Of a DNA stretch of 64,000 nucleotides, positions 1 to 8,273 are shown piece after piece. Source of the stretch: SHZI01 sp038214295 (lineage in GTDB: Bacteria; Pseudomonadota; Gammaproteobacteria; Steroidobacterales; GCA-2729495). The notes under the pieces are model-generated. The model did not search any database, was not told where the DNA came from, and saw nothing but the letters and a program-made list of their open reading frames with translations. The stretch covers positions 11,181 to 75,180 of the forward strand of contig JBBQSA010000010.1 of NCBI GenBank assembly GCA_038214295.1, given 5' to 3'. Position 1 is the stretch's first letter. Every line of letters begins with the position of its first letter. Both the position numbers and the translations under genes were made by a program.

Positions 1-2
1 AG

Positions 3-527
3 GTGTCGATCATCCCACGGGGTATCGGTGCCCTCGGCTACACCATCCAGCGGCCCACCGAGGATCGCTTCCTGATGACGCGGCAGGAGTTGGAAGACAA
101 GATCGCCGTGCTGCTAGGCGGCCGCGCCGCCGAAAAGCTGGTTTTCGGCGAGCTGTCTACAGGCGCGGCCGACGATCTCGCCAAGGTCACCGACATCGCC
201 CGGGACATGGTCATGCGCTACGGCATGGACGAGGAACTCGGCTACGTGGCCTACGAGGCGGAACGTCCGCGCTTCCTGGACCTCCCGGGCATGGCGGCCG
301 GCGGCTGCGCCACGAGCCCGGAGACCCAGGAGAAGATCGACCGGGCGATCCGGAACCTGGTCATGGACACCTTTGCGCGATCCTATGAAATTCTGGAGTG
401 CAACCGGGCGGTCCTGGACCGCTGTGCCGTGGAATTGCTGGCCCGCGAGACGCTCGACGAGCCGGCCCTGGCGGCGCTGACCGGCGACCTGGCAAAGGCC
501 GGTGGGCACGACCCCTCCGATCGCTGA
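3..527 (+). CDS. ftsH: ATP-dependent zinc metalloprotease FtsH, C-terminal part (5' end outside window)
   Basis: This is the C-terminal end of the membrane-anchored AAA+ protease FtsH, which degrades misfolded membrane and short-lived cytosolic proteins. The window opens inside the M41 peptidase domain: the reading frame begins with V-S-I-I-P-R-G, the segment that normally follows the HEXXH helix, and continues through the R-x-x-A-E-x-L-x-F-G-E helix. The TGAADDLAKVT segment carries the aspartate that acts as third zinc ligand in the family. The AAA module, the HEXXH and the membrane helices lie upstream of the window. The ending is short, without the long glutamine-rich or charged tail of many FtsH proteins. 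Family assignment is secure; paralogue identity cannot be judged from the fragment. Confidence 0.93.
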   Translation: MSIIPRGIGALGYTIQRPTEDRFLMTRQELEDKIAVLLGGRAAEKLVFGELSTGAADDLAKVTDIARDMVMRYGMDEELGYVAYEAERPRFLDLPGMAAGGCATSPETQEKIDRAIRNLVMDTFARSYEILECNRAVLDRCAVELLARETLDEPALAALTGDLAKAGGHDPSDR

Positions 528-606
528 AGATTCGGGAAGCGCAGCACACTTGCCACCGCCGATGGGGGTAGCATTGCCCTCGTTATTCCTGATCCGGACC
601 CGCCCC

Positions 607-1785
607 ATGCGCCGCAAAGCAGCCTTCGCCGGCACCTTGTTCCTCGCCCTGGCCCTGCAGGGCTGCGGCGGTGGCGGTGGTGGCGACGCAGCGCCCGGCG
701 CGCCCACGGTCACGATTTCCGCCACGCCCGCTGCAGTGCAGACCGGAAACCCCGCGACCCTGGACTGGTCATCGACCAATACCGCCAGCTGCGTGGCCTC
801 GGGCAGCTGGTCCGGGCCGCAGGGCACCAACGGCACGGCGCGCACCGGCTCGCTGGCCAGCACCAGCACCTTCACGCTGATCTGCACGGGCGTGGACAGC
901 AGCACCAGTGCCCAGGGCTCGACCACGGTGACGGTCAGCAGTGGCACGCCGCCACCGACGCTGACCTTCAACGCCACGCCCGGTACGGTGCTGAGCGGCA
1001 GTGGCTCGACGCTCAGCTGGTCGTCCACCAACGCCACGAGCTGCACTGCGACGGGTGCCTGGACCGGCACCCGCAGCACGACTGGCAGTGTGTCCACGGG
1101 CCCGCTGACCGCCTCGGCCACCTACACCCTCACCTGCAGTGGCGCCGGCGGACCGATCACCCGTTCGGCCGGCGTCACGGTGACCCAGCCGACCGGCAGC
1201 TACTCGACCAATTTCGACCTGACCGAGAACCCGATCTCCGAGCAGGGACGATGGCGGCGGGCGAACAACGGCTTTACCAACGTCCGCACTTCCGGCGGCC
1301 ACGCCTACGGGACCAACGGTTCAGCCAATTCCTACGACGACTCCTATGCGCTGCTCTCGGGGTTCGGGCCCGACCAGACGGCAGAGGCCGTGATCTACCG
1401 CTCAGCCAATCTGCAAACCGGCATCACCCACGAGGTTGAGCTGCTGCTGCGTTTCACCGACGACGGCCAGAATGCGCGGGGCTATGAGTGTCTGTTCGCC
1501 TACGACGGGTCTGTTGCCCAGATGCGCTGGGATGGTGGAGTGGGGGATTTCACCGCACTCAACAGCCAGGGGGACTATGGATACGGGCGGCCTCTGCAAA
1601 CGGGGGATGTGGTCAAGGCAACGGTTACTGGCAGCACGCTCCGCATGTATATAAACGGCAGGCTGATGCTGACCACGGTGGACACGATGTACGCGACTGG
1701 CCAACCGGGGATTTCCTTCTTCACCCGTCCCGGCGGCAACAGCGCCAACTTTGCCATGGACAGCTACACGGTGACGTCCAACTAG
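607..1785 (+). CDS. lipoprotein with two Ig-like repeats and a concanavalin/LamG-like C-terminal domain
   Basis: A 392-residue predicted lipoprotein of unknown function. The start at ATG 607 gives a clean type II signal: basic n-region, hydrophobic stretch, and lipobox L-Q-G-C with Cys20, followed by a six-glycine run. An open frame extends upstream to 502, but that start would bury the signal peptide. Residues ~30-110 and ~115-195 are two similar Ig-like modules, each with the pattern atP-x-x-v-x-x-G...L-x-W-S-S-T-N-x-x-S-C and a second Cys near the end. Residues ~200-392 look like a beta-sandwich carbohydrate-binding or laminin-G fold, with G-x-x-Y-x-x-x-F and x-x-M-Y-I-N-G strands near the C terminus. 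Probably cell-surface or periplasmic, perhaps glycan binding by inference. It begins 79 bp after ftsH with no obvious shared role. Confidence 0.75.
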   Translation: MRRKAAFAGTLFLALALQGCGGGGGGDAAPGAPTVTISATPAAVQTGNPATLDWSSTNTASCVASGSWSGPQGTNGTARTGSLASTSTFTLICTGVDSSTSAQGSTTVTVSSGTPPPTLTFNATPGTVLSGSGSTLSWSSTNATSCTATGAWTGTRSTTGSVSTGPLTASATYTLTCSGAGGPITRSAGVTVTQPTGSYSTNFDLTENPISEQGRWRRANNGFTNVRTSGGHAYGTNGSANSYDDSYALLSGFGPDQTAEAVIYRSANLQTGITHEVELLLRFTDDGQNARGYECLFAYDGSVAQMRWDGGVGDFTALNSQGDYGYGRPLQTGDVVKATVTGSTLRMYINGRLMLTTVDTMYATGQPGISFFTRPGGNSANFAMDSYTVTSN

Positions 1786-1791
1786 TTGCTA

Positions 1792-2631
1792 CTAGCCGGC
1801 GGCGAGTAGCGCCAGCGGGTCCTTCAGTACGTCCGGGTGCAGCCGGCGGGTCAGTTCCAGGTAGTAGGGCGGCAGGTCGTCGATCCGGGCCACGTGCTGG
1901 CCTGCGCCCCGGGCGAGCGTGTGGCCCGGCGTATCGCCGAAACCCATCCACGGCCGGTAGGTGATGAGGCTCTGGTACTGCACCTGCGTAGCTACCGTGG
2001 CCCGAAGGGGATCATCCAGCTCGGACTTGCGTGCGCAGAAGGTGCTGAGCTCGTTGTAGACGAACGGCCGGGGGCCTGGCGGCGCGTCCACGTTGATCTG
2101 CTCGGTGACCCAGACGTTGTCGCCGACGACCACCGGTGGCTGGAACGTATGCTTCAGCTCCAGGCCCTTCGCCTCGCCGGACGGGCGGGGCACGGTCAGC
2201 CCGTCCGCGGTAATCAGAAGGCGCGACGGACCCATCCGCGTCTGTTCCACGTCGACTGTCACACCCGTGACCGGGTTGCGCCACTGTTCCAGCAATTTGC
2301 CGGTGGCCAGGTCCGTGAAGTACGCGACCTCGAGTGCCCGGGCCTCGAAGGCGTCGGGACTGATCCGCCGGTACTGGCTGAAAGTGGCGGCGAGGATGCC
2401 CATCATCGGCACCAGCCGGTGCTCCGGCACGGCGTAGCGGGTGCCGACCACGTAGCCGATCACGAGCCGGTCGTCGGTGGCGCCGCGCAGCTTGGCGACT
2501 GCCGTCAGGAAGTCCCGGCGGTCGCCGAGGTCCAGGCCGCCCCTCGGCCAGGCCGGGCGTGCTGCGCCGGCGAGGGCGAGGGCGCCGGCTCCGGCCAGCA
2601 TGGCCCTTCTGTTCAGTAAGTTCCCGCGCAT
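1792..2631 (-). CDS. DUF1838 family exported protein
   Basis: A 279-residue protein matching my recollection of the DUF1838 family, whose biochemical role is not established. The N terminus has a twin-arginine-like signal (N-R-R-A-M-L at residues 7-12, then an alanine/leucine-rich stretch and A-A-R-P-A), consistent with Tat export. The body holds the family's Y-F-x-D, W-x-N-P-x-T-G and F-x-x-P segments and a C-terminal R-P-W-M-x-x-G region. It converges with the upstream lipoprotein gene, with stops 6 bp apart, and diverges from the DUF2892 gene. DUF1838 genes are often found among catabolic oxidoreductases in gammaproteobacteria, which would fit the flavin-enzyme cluster that follows, but that link is inference. 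Confidence 0.7.
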   Translation of the reverse strand: MRGNLLNRRAMLAGAGALALAGAARPAWPRGGLDLGDRRDFLTAVAKLRGATDDRLVIGYVVGTRYAVPEHRLVPMMGILAATFSQYRRISPDAFEARALEVAYFTDLATGKLLEQWRNPVTGVTVDVEQTRMGPSRLLITADGLTVPRPSGEAKGLELKHTFQPPVVVGDNVWVTEQINVDAPPGPRPFVYNELSTFCARKSELDDPLRATVATQVQYQSLITYRPWMGFGDTPGHTLARGAGQHVARIDDLPPYYLELTRRLHPDVLKDPLALLAAG

Positions 2632-2732
2632 CGAGCGTCCCCGCTATCGGTAGAACCCATTATTGCAAGCTGCCGGGGGGCGGGCGCAACATCCGCCCGG
2701 ATTCGCTGGTTGAATTCCCTAGGAGCAATTCC

Positions 2733-2918
2733 ATGCCCAAGAATGTCGGTTCTCTCGATCGTGGCCTGCGCGTCGTGGTGGGACTCGTCCTGCTGTCGCT
2801 GACGGTCATCGGCCCGAAGACGCTCTGGGGCCTGATCGGCATCGTGCCGCTGGTGACGGCGTTCGTGGGCTCGTGCCCCGCCTATACCCTGCTGGGCATC
2901 AAGACCTGCAAGAGCTGA
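2733..2918 (+). CDS. small DUF2892 (YgaP-like) membrane protein
   Basis: A 61-residue inner-membrane protein of the DUF2892 family, equivalent to the membrane segment that follows the rhodanese domain in YgaP. It starts at ATG 2733, 8 bp after an AGGAG ribosome-binding site; a longer upstream frame lacks such a site and has no homologous content. The N-terminal N-V-G-S-L-D-R-x-x-R motif is characteristic and is followed by two short hydrophobic segments. The second contains a conserved C-P-A-Y-x-x-L-G-I-x-T-C arrangement, with cysteines at residues 50 and 59. No rhodanese domain is attached. Function is unknown beyond a possible link to sulfur handling known for YgaP. Confidence 0.82.
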   Translation: MPKNVGSLDRGLRVVVGLVLLSLTVIGPKTLWGLIGIVPLVTAFVGSCPAYTLLGIKTCKS

Positions 2919-2934
2919 CGCCGGGGAACGGTGG

Positions 2935-3816
2935 TCAGCCCTCCCGCTCCTTGTTGAGCAGGAGGATGAAATCCCGGTCGATGGTCGTGACGCCCCGCTC
3001 CCGGGCCTGCTTCACGATGCCCTTCAGGGCCGTCTTGAGGAAGGGGCGGGGAATGCCGGTGAGCTCCTTGCTCGCTTCGAGGGTGAACTTGATCTCGTCA
3101 TCGATCCGGTTCGCCTCGTAGTGCACCACCTCGTACTTCGGTCCCTTGTTGGTAGGGATCGGCAGCCAGAAAGCCTTCTTCGGCTCGGCGAACCAGAACT
3201 TGGTGCCGCCGCGGAAGCCGTAGGTCACCGGCAGCCGGGGCATGCGCTCGCCGCCGTCATCCAGGTTCTTCTTCCAGCTTTCCTTCAGCAGGATGTTCTC
3301 GATGCGCAGCACCAGGTGGGCTGACGTGGAGCGCTGCAGGAACTTCTCGAACTCCCGCTCCTCCTCCCAGGTGCACTCGTAGACCTGGAAGGCCTCCTTG
3401 ATGATCTTGGGGCAGGTGTCGCTGGACTCCCGGCCGGGGGTCGGGCTGTCGACCAGCGTGAAGCAGTTGTCCTTCATCTTCTCTTCGGGCGTCTGGCCCG
3501 GGTAGCCGAAGTCCAGGATGGTTTTCAGCTGCTTCCTGTCGAACTCGACGAAATTCAGCGCGCACTTCTTCGTCCGCCGGACGTTGGCCGTGGTGTTCGA
3601 CGTCGGGCGGCTGCACAGCAGGAAGGAGCGGTCGTTGATGACCTCGAACGGGAAGGTGAGCTGGTACGGGCCGATGCTGGTAAGGCCTTCCTCGTTGACG
3701 GTAGTGATCAGCGCGAAGGTGGAGCAGTAGTAGGAGCTGGACTGGTACCAGTTGTCCCGCATGGGGCTGTCGACAAAGGCTTCGTTGCGCGTGCTCTTGC
3801 GGAAGAAGTTGAACAT
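2935..3816 (-). CDS. flavin reductase-like split-barrel protein with PCP_red-like C terminus
   Basis: A 293-residue cytosolic protein. Residues ~15-190 resemble the FMN-binding split barrel of the flavin reductase (DIM6/NTAB) group: Y-Y-C-S-T-F-A-L-I-T-T-V-N-E-E-G, then I-G-P-Y-Q-L-T and L-L-C-S-R-P-x-S-N-T. It is longer than ordinary flavin reductases (about 160-200 residues). The last ~45 residues (T-G-I-P-R-P-F...A-R-E-R-G-V-T-T-I) resemble the PCP_red module otherwise known at the end of protochlorophyllide reductase subunit B. It is the last gene of a leftward set of three, 40 bp after an alpha/beta hydrolase, and the first gene of the set is a distant paralogue. Reduced-flavin supply or FMN-dependent redox chemistry is plausible; the substrate is unknown. 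Confidence 0.65.
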   Translation of the reverse strand: MFNFFRKSTRNEAFVDSPMRDNWYQSSSYYCSTFALITTVNEEGLTSIGPYQLTFPFEVINDRSFLLCSRPTSNTTANVRRTKKCALNFVEFDRKQLKTILDFGYPGQTPEEKMKDNCFTLVDSPTPGRESSDTCPKIIKEAFQVYECTWEEEREFEKFLQRSTSAHLVLRIENILLKESWKKNLDDGGERMPRLPVTYGFRGGTKFWFAEPKKAFWLPIPTNKGPKYEVVHYEANRIDDEIKFTLEASKELTGIPRPFLKTALKGIVKQARERGVTTIDRDFILLLNKEREG

Positions 3817-3856
3817 GGGAGCTGCGGGTCCTCGAGGAGATCAGGAACGGGCGAGA

Positions 3857-4810
3857 TCAGAGACGGGGCAGGTCGGCCACCGGTGTATCCAGCCAGGCAC
3901 GGACGTCCCTGCCGATCTGGGCGCCGGCCTGCTCGACGGCCATGTGGCCGACGCCGGGATAGCTGATGAAAGTCAGCGAGGGCGCACCCGCGAGCAGTTT
4001 CCGGAACTCCACGGACTGCTCGAAGACCGCCGTGGTGTTGGCCTCGCCCCAGAGCAGCAGCACGGGCACGCGGATGGACCGGATCAGGCCCTCGATGTCG
4101 CCCGCCTGGTACTGGGACAGCCGGTCCAGCTGGGCTTCCCGCTGGCCTTCCCGCATCCAGAAGTCGTACCAGCGGTCTATCAATTCTTCCGACGGCTTCG
4201 CCGGCGGGCCGAAACCACTCTTCAGCATCGCTGCCGGGAGGGCCCGGGGCAGGATGTACTTGAGGACATACCCGGCCTTCGGGACGCCGCCGCTGCGCAT
4301 TTTCTCCTTGCCTTCGAGGGAGCCGGGGCTGAGCAGGATCAGTCGCTCGACCCGGTCCGAGTGCTTAACGGTGTAATGGATGGCGACGGTGCCGCCGAGG
4401 GAGGTGCCGCCCAGCGTCGCCTTCTGGATGCCCAGGGCGTCGATGAAGCGCTCGGTGAGATCGAGGGTGCGGGGCAGGGTGTAGTCGCCGGTCGGGTCGG
4501 GCCCGGTGAGCCCGTGGCTCGTCATGTCGACACGGACGACCCGGTAGTGATCCTTCAGCGCGTCAACCCAGGGATCCCAGTCGATCAGGTTGGAGAAGTT
4601 CGCGTGGAAGAGAATGACCACCGGGCCCGTGCCTTCGTCCCGGTAGTGGAAGCGCACGCCGTCGATCGTGATGAAGCGGGAGGTGGGACCGGCGTACTTC
4701 GCCTCCAGTTCGGCCGCGGGAATATCCCGGTAGGCCCACAGGGCGACCAGGGTGGCGGCCACGACGAGCGTGGCGAGCACCAGCAGGCTCCGGCGGATGA
4801 AGCGCCACAT
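3857..4810 (-). CDS. membrane-anchored alpha/beta hydrolase
   Basis: A 317-residue alpha/beta-hydrolase-fold protein with an uncleaved N-terminal membrane anchor (residues ~8-27, leucine/valine-rich after R-R). The nucleophile elbow is G-T-S-L-G-G with Ser137, and the catalytic histidine is in G-V-G-H-M (His289). The usual acid position, W-G-E-x-D, reads W-G-E-A-N, so Asn258 replaces the expected aspartate; Glu256 nearby could substitute. The gene lies 17 bp after the upstream split-barrel gene and 40 bp before the next, so the three are probably co-transcribed. Esterase or C-C hydrolase activity on a small ester or ring-cleavage product is a reasonable guess, but no specific substrate can be read from the sequence. 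Confidence 0.8.
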   Translation of the reverse strand: MWRFIRRSLLVLATLVVAATLVALWAYRDIPAAELEAKYAGPTSRFITIDGVRFHYRDEGTGPVVILFHANFSNLIDWDPWVDALKDHYRVVRVDMTSHGLTGPDPTGDYTLPRTLDLTERFIDALGIQKATLGGTSLGGTVAIHYTVKHSDRVERLILLSPGSLEGKEKMRSGGVPKAGYVLKYILPRALPAAMLKSGFGPPAKPSEELIDRWYDFWMREGQREAQLDRLSQYQAGDIEGLIRSIRVPVLLLWGEANTTAVFEQSVEFRKLLAGAPSLTFISYPGVGHMAVEQAGAQIGRDVRAWLDTPVADLPRL

Positions 4811-4827
4811 AGGGGATTACTCCGGGC

Positions 4828-5658
4828 TCAAGCGGTCTTTTTCTTCTGGAACCGCTCCATCAGCTCGGGCGTCATACCCTGCTCGGCGGCATAGGCGGTG
4901 AAGCGCGCGTGGGTGACCTTGGCGTCGCCCTTGCCCTGGCAGTAGGTCTCTGTCTGGTCCGTGACCATCTTGCGCACCATCGGCGGGATCGTCATCAGCG
5001 CCTGCAGCGCGTCCGCGTCCCACGGCATGGCCAGTTTCACCTCACCGCCCTTGTGGCCAGCCGGCGTCTCGCCGAGTTCGTGCATGGAGATGTGGCCTAG
5101 CGTCGTGTGGAAGTAGTCCTGGCGGCTCTCGTCGCCGAGGCCGATCGGCAGGTTCATCGTACGGATGCGCTCCTCCCGGCCCATTTCGAGCAGTTCCTCG
5201 TCGAACACCAGCGCCTTGATCTTGGCGATCACGATGCCACTGCTCTTGTCGAGGCGGACGATCTCTTCGGCCACGCACTCGGCGATCTGCGGGCACTCCT
5301 TGATGGAAGGCGGCTTCACGTGCAGGGACGGGATCATCGTGAACCTGGTGTGCTCGAGCTCGTTGACGCCCTCCGGGTAGAAGCGCGCCGTTTCCATCAT
5401 GTCGTCGAGGTAGTCTGCCGTGGGACAGTTGACGACGAACTCCTTCGTCTCGCAGATGTTCTGGAAGGTGTGGGAGTCCTGGCGGAAACCGACAATCATC
5501 CGCGGGTTCTTCGCCATCACGTCGTACTGCATGATGTGGGAATAGGGCGCCGCGTTGATCTTGCCGTCCTTGTCCAGGCTCGTGATGATCGTGATGAGCT
5601 TGGGGAACAGCCAGACGTCCGAGTACCAGAACGGGCGGATCTTGGCTTCTTTCTTCAC
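4828..5658 (-). CDS. flavin reductase-like split-barrel protein with PCP_red-like C terminus
   Basis: A 276-residue protein, first gene of the leftward trio. The start is GTG 5658, 8 bp behind an AGGGAGA site; the frame stays open far upstream but only as antisense to the transporter gene. Residues ~5-170 match the flavin-reductase-like FMN-binding split barrel (I-T-I-I-T-S-L-D-K-D-G, A-P-Y-S-H-I-M-Q-Y-D, M-I-V-G-F-R-Q-D-S-H-T-x-x-N). Residues ~218-276 (T-I-P-P-M-V-R-K-M...K-V-T-x-A-R-F-T-A-Y-A) resemble the helical PCP_red domain. It diverges from the MFS gene across a 141-bp intergenic region holding a direct repeat. The likely role is an FMN-dependent oxidoreductase or flavin reductase working with the neighbouring hydrolase. 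Confidence 0.68.
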   Translation of the reverse strand: MKKEAKIRPFWYSDVWLFPKLITIITSLDKDGKINAAPYSHIMQYDVMAKNPRMIVGFRQDSHTFQNICETKEFVVNCPTADYLDDMMETARFYPEGVNELEHTRFTMIPSLHVKPPSIKECPQIAECVAEEIVRLDKSSGIVIAKIKALVFDEELLEMGREERIRTMNLPIGLGDESRQDYFHTTLGHISMHELGETPAGHKGGEVKLAMPWDADALQALMTIPPMVRKMVTDQTETYCQGKGDAKVTHARFTAYAAEQGMTPELMERFQKKKTA

Positions 5659-5708
5659 AAGTGTTCTCCCTGATGACGGGCGCAGACTAGGCGCCGTTAG
5701 GCGGTCGC

Positions 5709-5726
5709 ACTGTAACAAACTGTAAC
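5709..5726. promoter_or_regulatory. 8-bp direct repeat, one helical turn apart, in a divergent promoter region
   Basis: The octamer ACTGTAAC occurs at 5709-5716 and again at 5719-5726, a 10-bp period that puts both copies on the same DNA face. It lies between the leftward flavin-protein trio (start 5658) and the rightward MFS gene (start 5800). Such a pair is a plausible operator for a factor controlling both directions. No regulator gene is adjacent, so the binding protein is unknown. Confidence 0.35.
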
Positions 5727-5799
5727 CGATTGGCGGTCGGTCAGCGGTCCTGGGCCATACTCTTCGGGCCCCGCTGACCTCGGCGTGGACGGAGACCAT

Positions 5800-7170
5800 A
5801 TGAGCAGCAACAGCGCGCCCGCGGGCGTTCTCCCGGGCTACCGGCTGGGTCCCCTTGAGTTTGCCAGCGGCATGAGCGGTCTCAACTCCTGGACCTACCT
5901 CTATGTCTGCCTGGCGATCATGCCGGTCATCAGTTTTCTCAGTTTCTCCCAGCCCTACGTCCTGACGGAGATCATCGGCATCCCGCCGGAGCGCCACGGC
6001 CAGGTGACAGGCCTGCTGATCACGATGCACGAGGTCGTGGTGCTCACGCTCGTTAGTTTTGCGGGCGGCCTGTCGGACCGGATCGGCCGGCGGCCGATCT
6101 ATGCCGGGGGCACCCTGATCGCGGGTGCGGGCTTCGCGCTCTACGGGATCGCGAGCAGCATCACCGACCTGTACGTGGGCCGGTTCGTCTACGCAATCGG
6201 CCTGGCCTTCGTGGGCGTCATGATCGCGGTGACCGCCGCCGACTACCCGGCGGAAAAGTCCCGGGGCAAGATCGCGGGCTTGTCGGGCGTTCTCAACGGC
6301 CTCGGCATCGGCATCGCCACGGCGCTGTTTGCGCTGTTGCCCACCATCTTCAAATCCCAGGGAATGAGCAGCGCCGAGGCCGGCCGTTACATGCTGTTCG
6401 TGATGGCCGGGCTCGCCGCGTTCACGGCCCTGGTCATGCAACTGGGGCTGAAGGGCGGCACGCCGAGTGGCCGGAGCGCCCGGATCAGCCTGCGGCGCAT
6501 CCTGCAGATCGGCATCAACCAGGGCCGTGACAACCCCCGGCTGCTGGTCTGCTACGCCGGCTCCTTCATCTCGCGGGCGGACCTGACGCTGGTGGCCACC
6601 TTCGTCTCGCTGTGGCTGCAGCGGGTTGGCCGGGACGAGGGCCTCGACGGCCCGGAGGCCCTCGCCAAGGCGGGCCTGATGTTCGCGCTGATCCAGGGCT
6701 CCGCGCTCCTCTGGGCGCCGGTGGCGGGCGCGCTGATCGACCGCTACCACCGGCTGGCCTGCGTGGTGGCCGCCCTGCTTCTCGGTGCCGTGGGTTACAC
6801 GCTGCTCGGCCTGCAGGAGCAGCCCTTCTCACCCATCGGCTACCTCGGCTGCGTGCTGGTGGGCATGGGCCAGATGAGCGTGATTCTCTCCGTTACCGGG
6901 CTGCTCGGCCAGGAGACGCCCCTGGATGTGCGCGGCTCCGTGATCGGCCTCGCCGGGCTCTGCGGTTCTGTGGGCATCCTCGTCACGAGCCTCGCCGGCG
7001 GCTACCTCTTCGACTACTGGCGGATCTCCGGCCCAATCATCCTCGTGGGCATCGCTAACCTGGCCGCCTTCGTTTTCGCGCTGATTGTCTGGCTGCGGAG
7101 TGGCCGGCCGGTGAAATTCGACCCCGCGGAGGCCCGTTCGTCGACGATGATCGGCCTCGGTTCGCACTGA
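5800..7170 (+). CDS. MFS transporter
   Basis: A 456-residue inner-membrane transporter of the major facilitator superfamily with about twelve predicted hydrophobic segments. The start is ATG 5800, 5 bp after a GGAG site; a GTG 15 bp upstream is less likely. The loop between TM2 and TM3 carries the MFS signature G-x-L-S-D-R-I-G-R-R-P (residues ~92-102), and a partly related G-A-L-I-D-R-Y-H-R-L occurs in the second half. It diverges from the split-barrel/hydrolase trio and is followed after 18 bp by a luciferase-like monooxygenase gene, so it probably imports the substrate, or exports a product, of these enzymes. The transported compound cannot be inferred. Confidence 0.88.
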   Translation: MSSNSAPAGVLPGYRLGPLEFASGMSGLNSWTYLYVCLAIMPVISFLSFSQPYVLTEIIGIPPERHGQVTGLLITMHEVVVLTLVSFAGGLSDRIGRRPIYAGGTLIAGAGFALYGIASSITDLYVGRFVYAIGLAFVGVMIAVTAADYPAEKSRGKIAGLSGVLNGLGIGIATALFALLPTIFKSQGMSSAEAGRYMLFVMAGLAAFTALVMQLGLKGGTPSGRSARISLRRILQIGINQGRDNPRLLVCYAGSFISRADLTLVATFVSLWLQRVGRDEGLDGPEALAKAGLMFALIQGSALLWAPVAGALIDRYHRLACVVAALLLGAVGYTLLGLQEQPFSPIGYLGCVLVGMGQMSVILSVTGLLGQETPLDVRGSVIGLAGLCGSVGILVTSLAGGYLFDYWRISGPIILVGIANLAAFVFALIVWLRSGRPVKFDPAEARSSTMIGLGSH

Positions 7171-7188
7171 CCCGGAGTAAATGGGGAC

Positions 7189-8223
7189 ATGCCTCAATTG
7201 GAATTCGGCATCGTGATGGAGCCCTCCGCGGGCTACACGGCGCGCCTGGCTGCCGAGATCGAGTCACTGGGCTTCGACGCGCTGCTCTGTCCCGACACCC
7301 AGTGCCTGAGCCCCGAGCCCTACGGGCAATTGAGCCTCGCCGCCGCCCGGACGAGCCGCCTCTTCCTCGGCACGGGCGTGACCAACCCCGTGACCCGGGA
7401 CGCCTCCGTCACCGCCGGCGCGCTCGCCACCCTGCAGATCGAGTCCGGTGGCCGGGTCCGCTGCGGCATCGGGCGCGGCGATTCCTCGGCGGCCCACATC
7501 GGCCAGCGCAACGCGACGACGAAGGAGTTGCGCACCTACGTGGAGCAGGTCCGCGCTTACCTGCGCGGCGAGACGGTGATGCGCGGCGAAACTGCCTCCC
7601 GCATGCGTTGGCTGGAGCCGGACGAGCTGCCGACGGTGCCGCTCGATATTGCCTGCACCGGCCCCGCGACCATCCGCATGGCCGCGGACGTGGCGGACCG
7701 GGTGAGCTTCGCGGTTGGCAGCGCCCCGGAGCGCATCGAGTGGGCGATGGCGACGCTGGCTGCGCGCCTGAAGGAAACCGGCCGCGACAGGGCCAGCCTG
7801 AGCGTCGGCGCCTACGTCAACCTCGTCTGTGACCCCGACGAGCAGCGCGCCATCAACCTCGGCCGGATGATCTCGGGCATGGTGGCGCACTTCGCGGGCA
7901 TGAAGGACTCGCCTGTCGAGCACCTGCCGCCCCAGCTGAAGGATCTCGCCATCCGGATGAAGTCCGGCTACGACATGGCCCGTCACGCCCAGAACGAAGG
8001 CGCCCACCTGGAGATGGTCGACGACCAGTTCGTGGACTGGTTTTCCATCTGCGGGCCGCCGGAGAAGTGCTTCGACCGCCTGCAGCACCTGATCGGCCTC
8101 GGCCTGGACCACGTGAACCTGCTGGGCGGCTCGCCCGTGCCCACGCCCCACGGGGCGCGCCAGGAGGCAATGGTGGCGCAGACCCGGCTCTTTGCCGAGA
8201 AGGTGATGCCGAGGCTGCGCTAG
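7189..8223 (+). CDS. LLM-class (luciferase-like) flavin-dependent oxidoreductase
   Basis: A 344-residue TIM-barrel protein of the bacterial luciferase/F420 oxidoreductase superfamily. The sequence shows the barrel's first strand (E-F-G-I-V-M-E-P), a G-F-D-A-L-L-C-P-D helix-strand turn, the strand L-F-L-G-T-G-V-T-N-P, and the G-R-V-R-C-G-I-G-R-G-D-S loop typical of the flavin phosphate-binding region. The C-terminal G-P-P-E-K-C-F-D-R-L-Q-H-L element is also usual for the family. It starts 18 bp after the MFS gene, suggesting one transcript. Members use FMN or F420; the nearby flavin-reductase-like proteins could supply reduced flavin, which makes a two-component monooxygenase an attractive but untested reading. 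Confidence 0.85.
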   Translation: MPQLEFGIVMEPSAGYTARLAAEIESLGFDALLCPDTQCLSPEPYGQLSLAAARTSRLFLGTGVTNPVTRDASVTAGALATLQIESGGRVRCGIGRGDSSAAHIGQRNATTKELRTYVEQVRAYLRGETVMRGETASRMRWLEPDELPTVPLDIACTGPATIRMAADVADRVSFAVGSAPERIEWAMATLAARLKETGRDRASLSVGAYVNLVCDPDEQRAINLGRMISGMVAHFAGMKDSPVEHLPPQLKDLAIRMKSGYDMARHAQNEGAHLEMVDDQFVDWFSICGPPEKCFDRLQHLIGLGLDHVNLLGGSPVPTPHGARQEAMVAQTRLFAEKVMPRLR

Positions 8224-8273
8224 GGGCGGGGGTCCGGCCTATACTCATTCTCCCTTTGCAGAGGAGTCGGATC

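Noticed and set aside
2935..5658. Evidence for bacteriochlorophyll synthesis from the PCP_red-like segments
   Set aside because: The domain similarity is to a small helical module only; no bch, puf or other photosynthesis genes are present.
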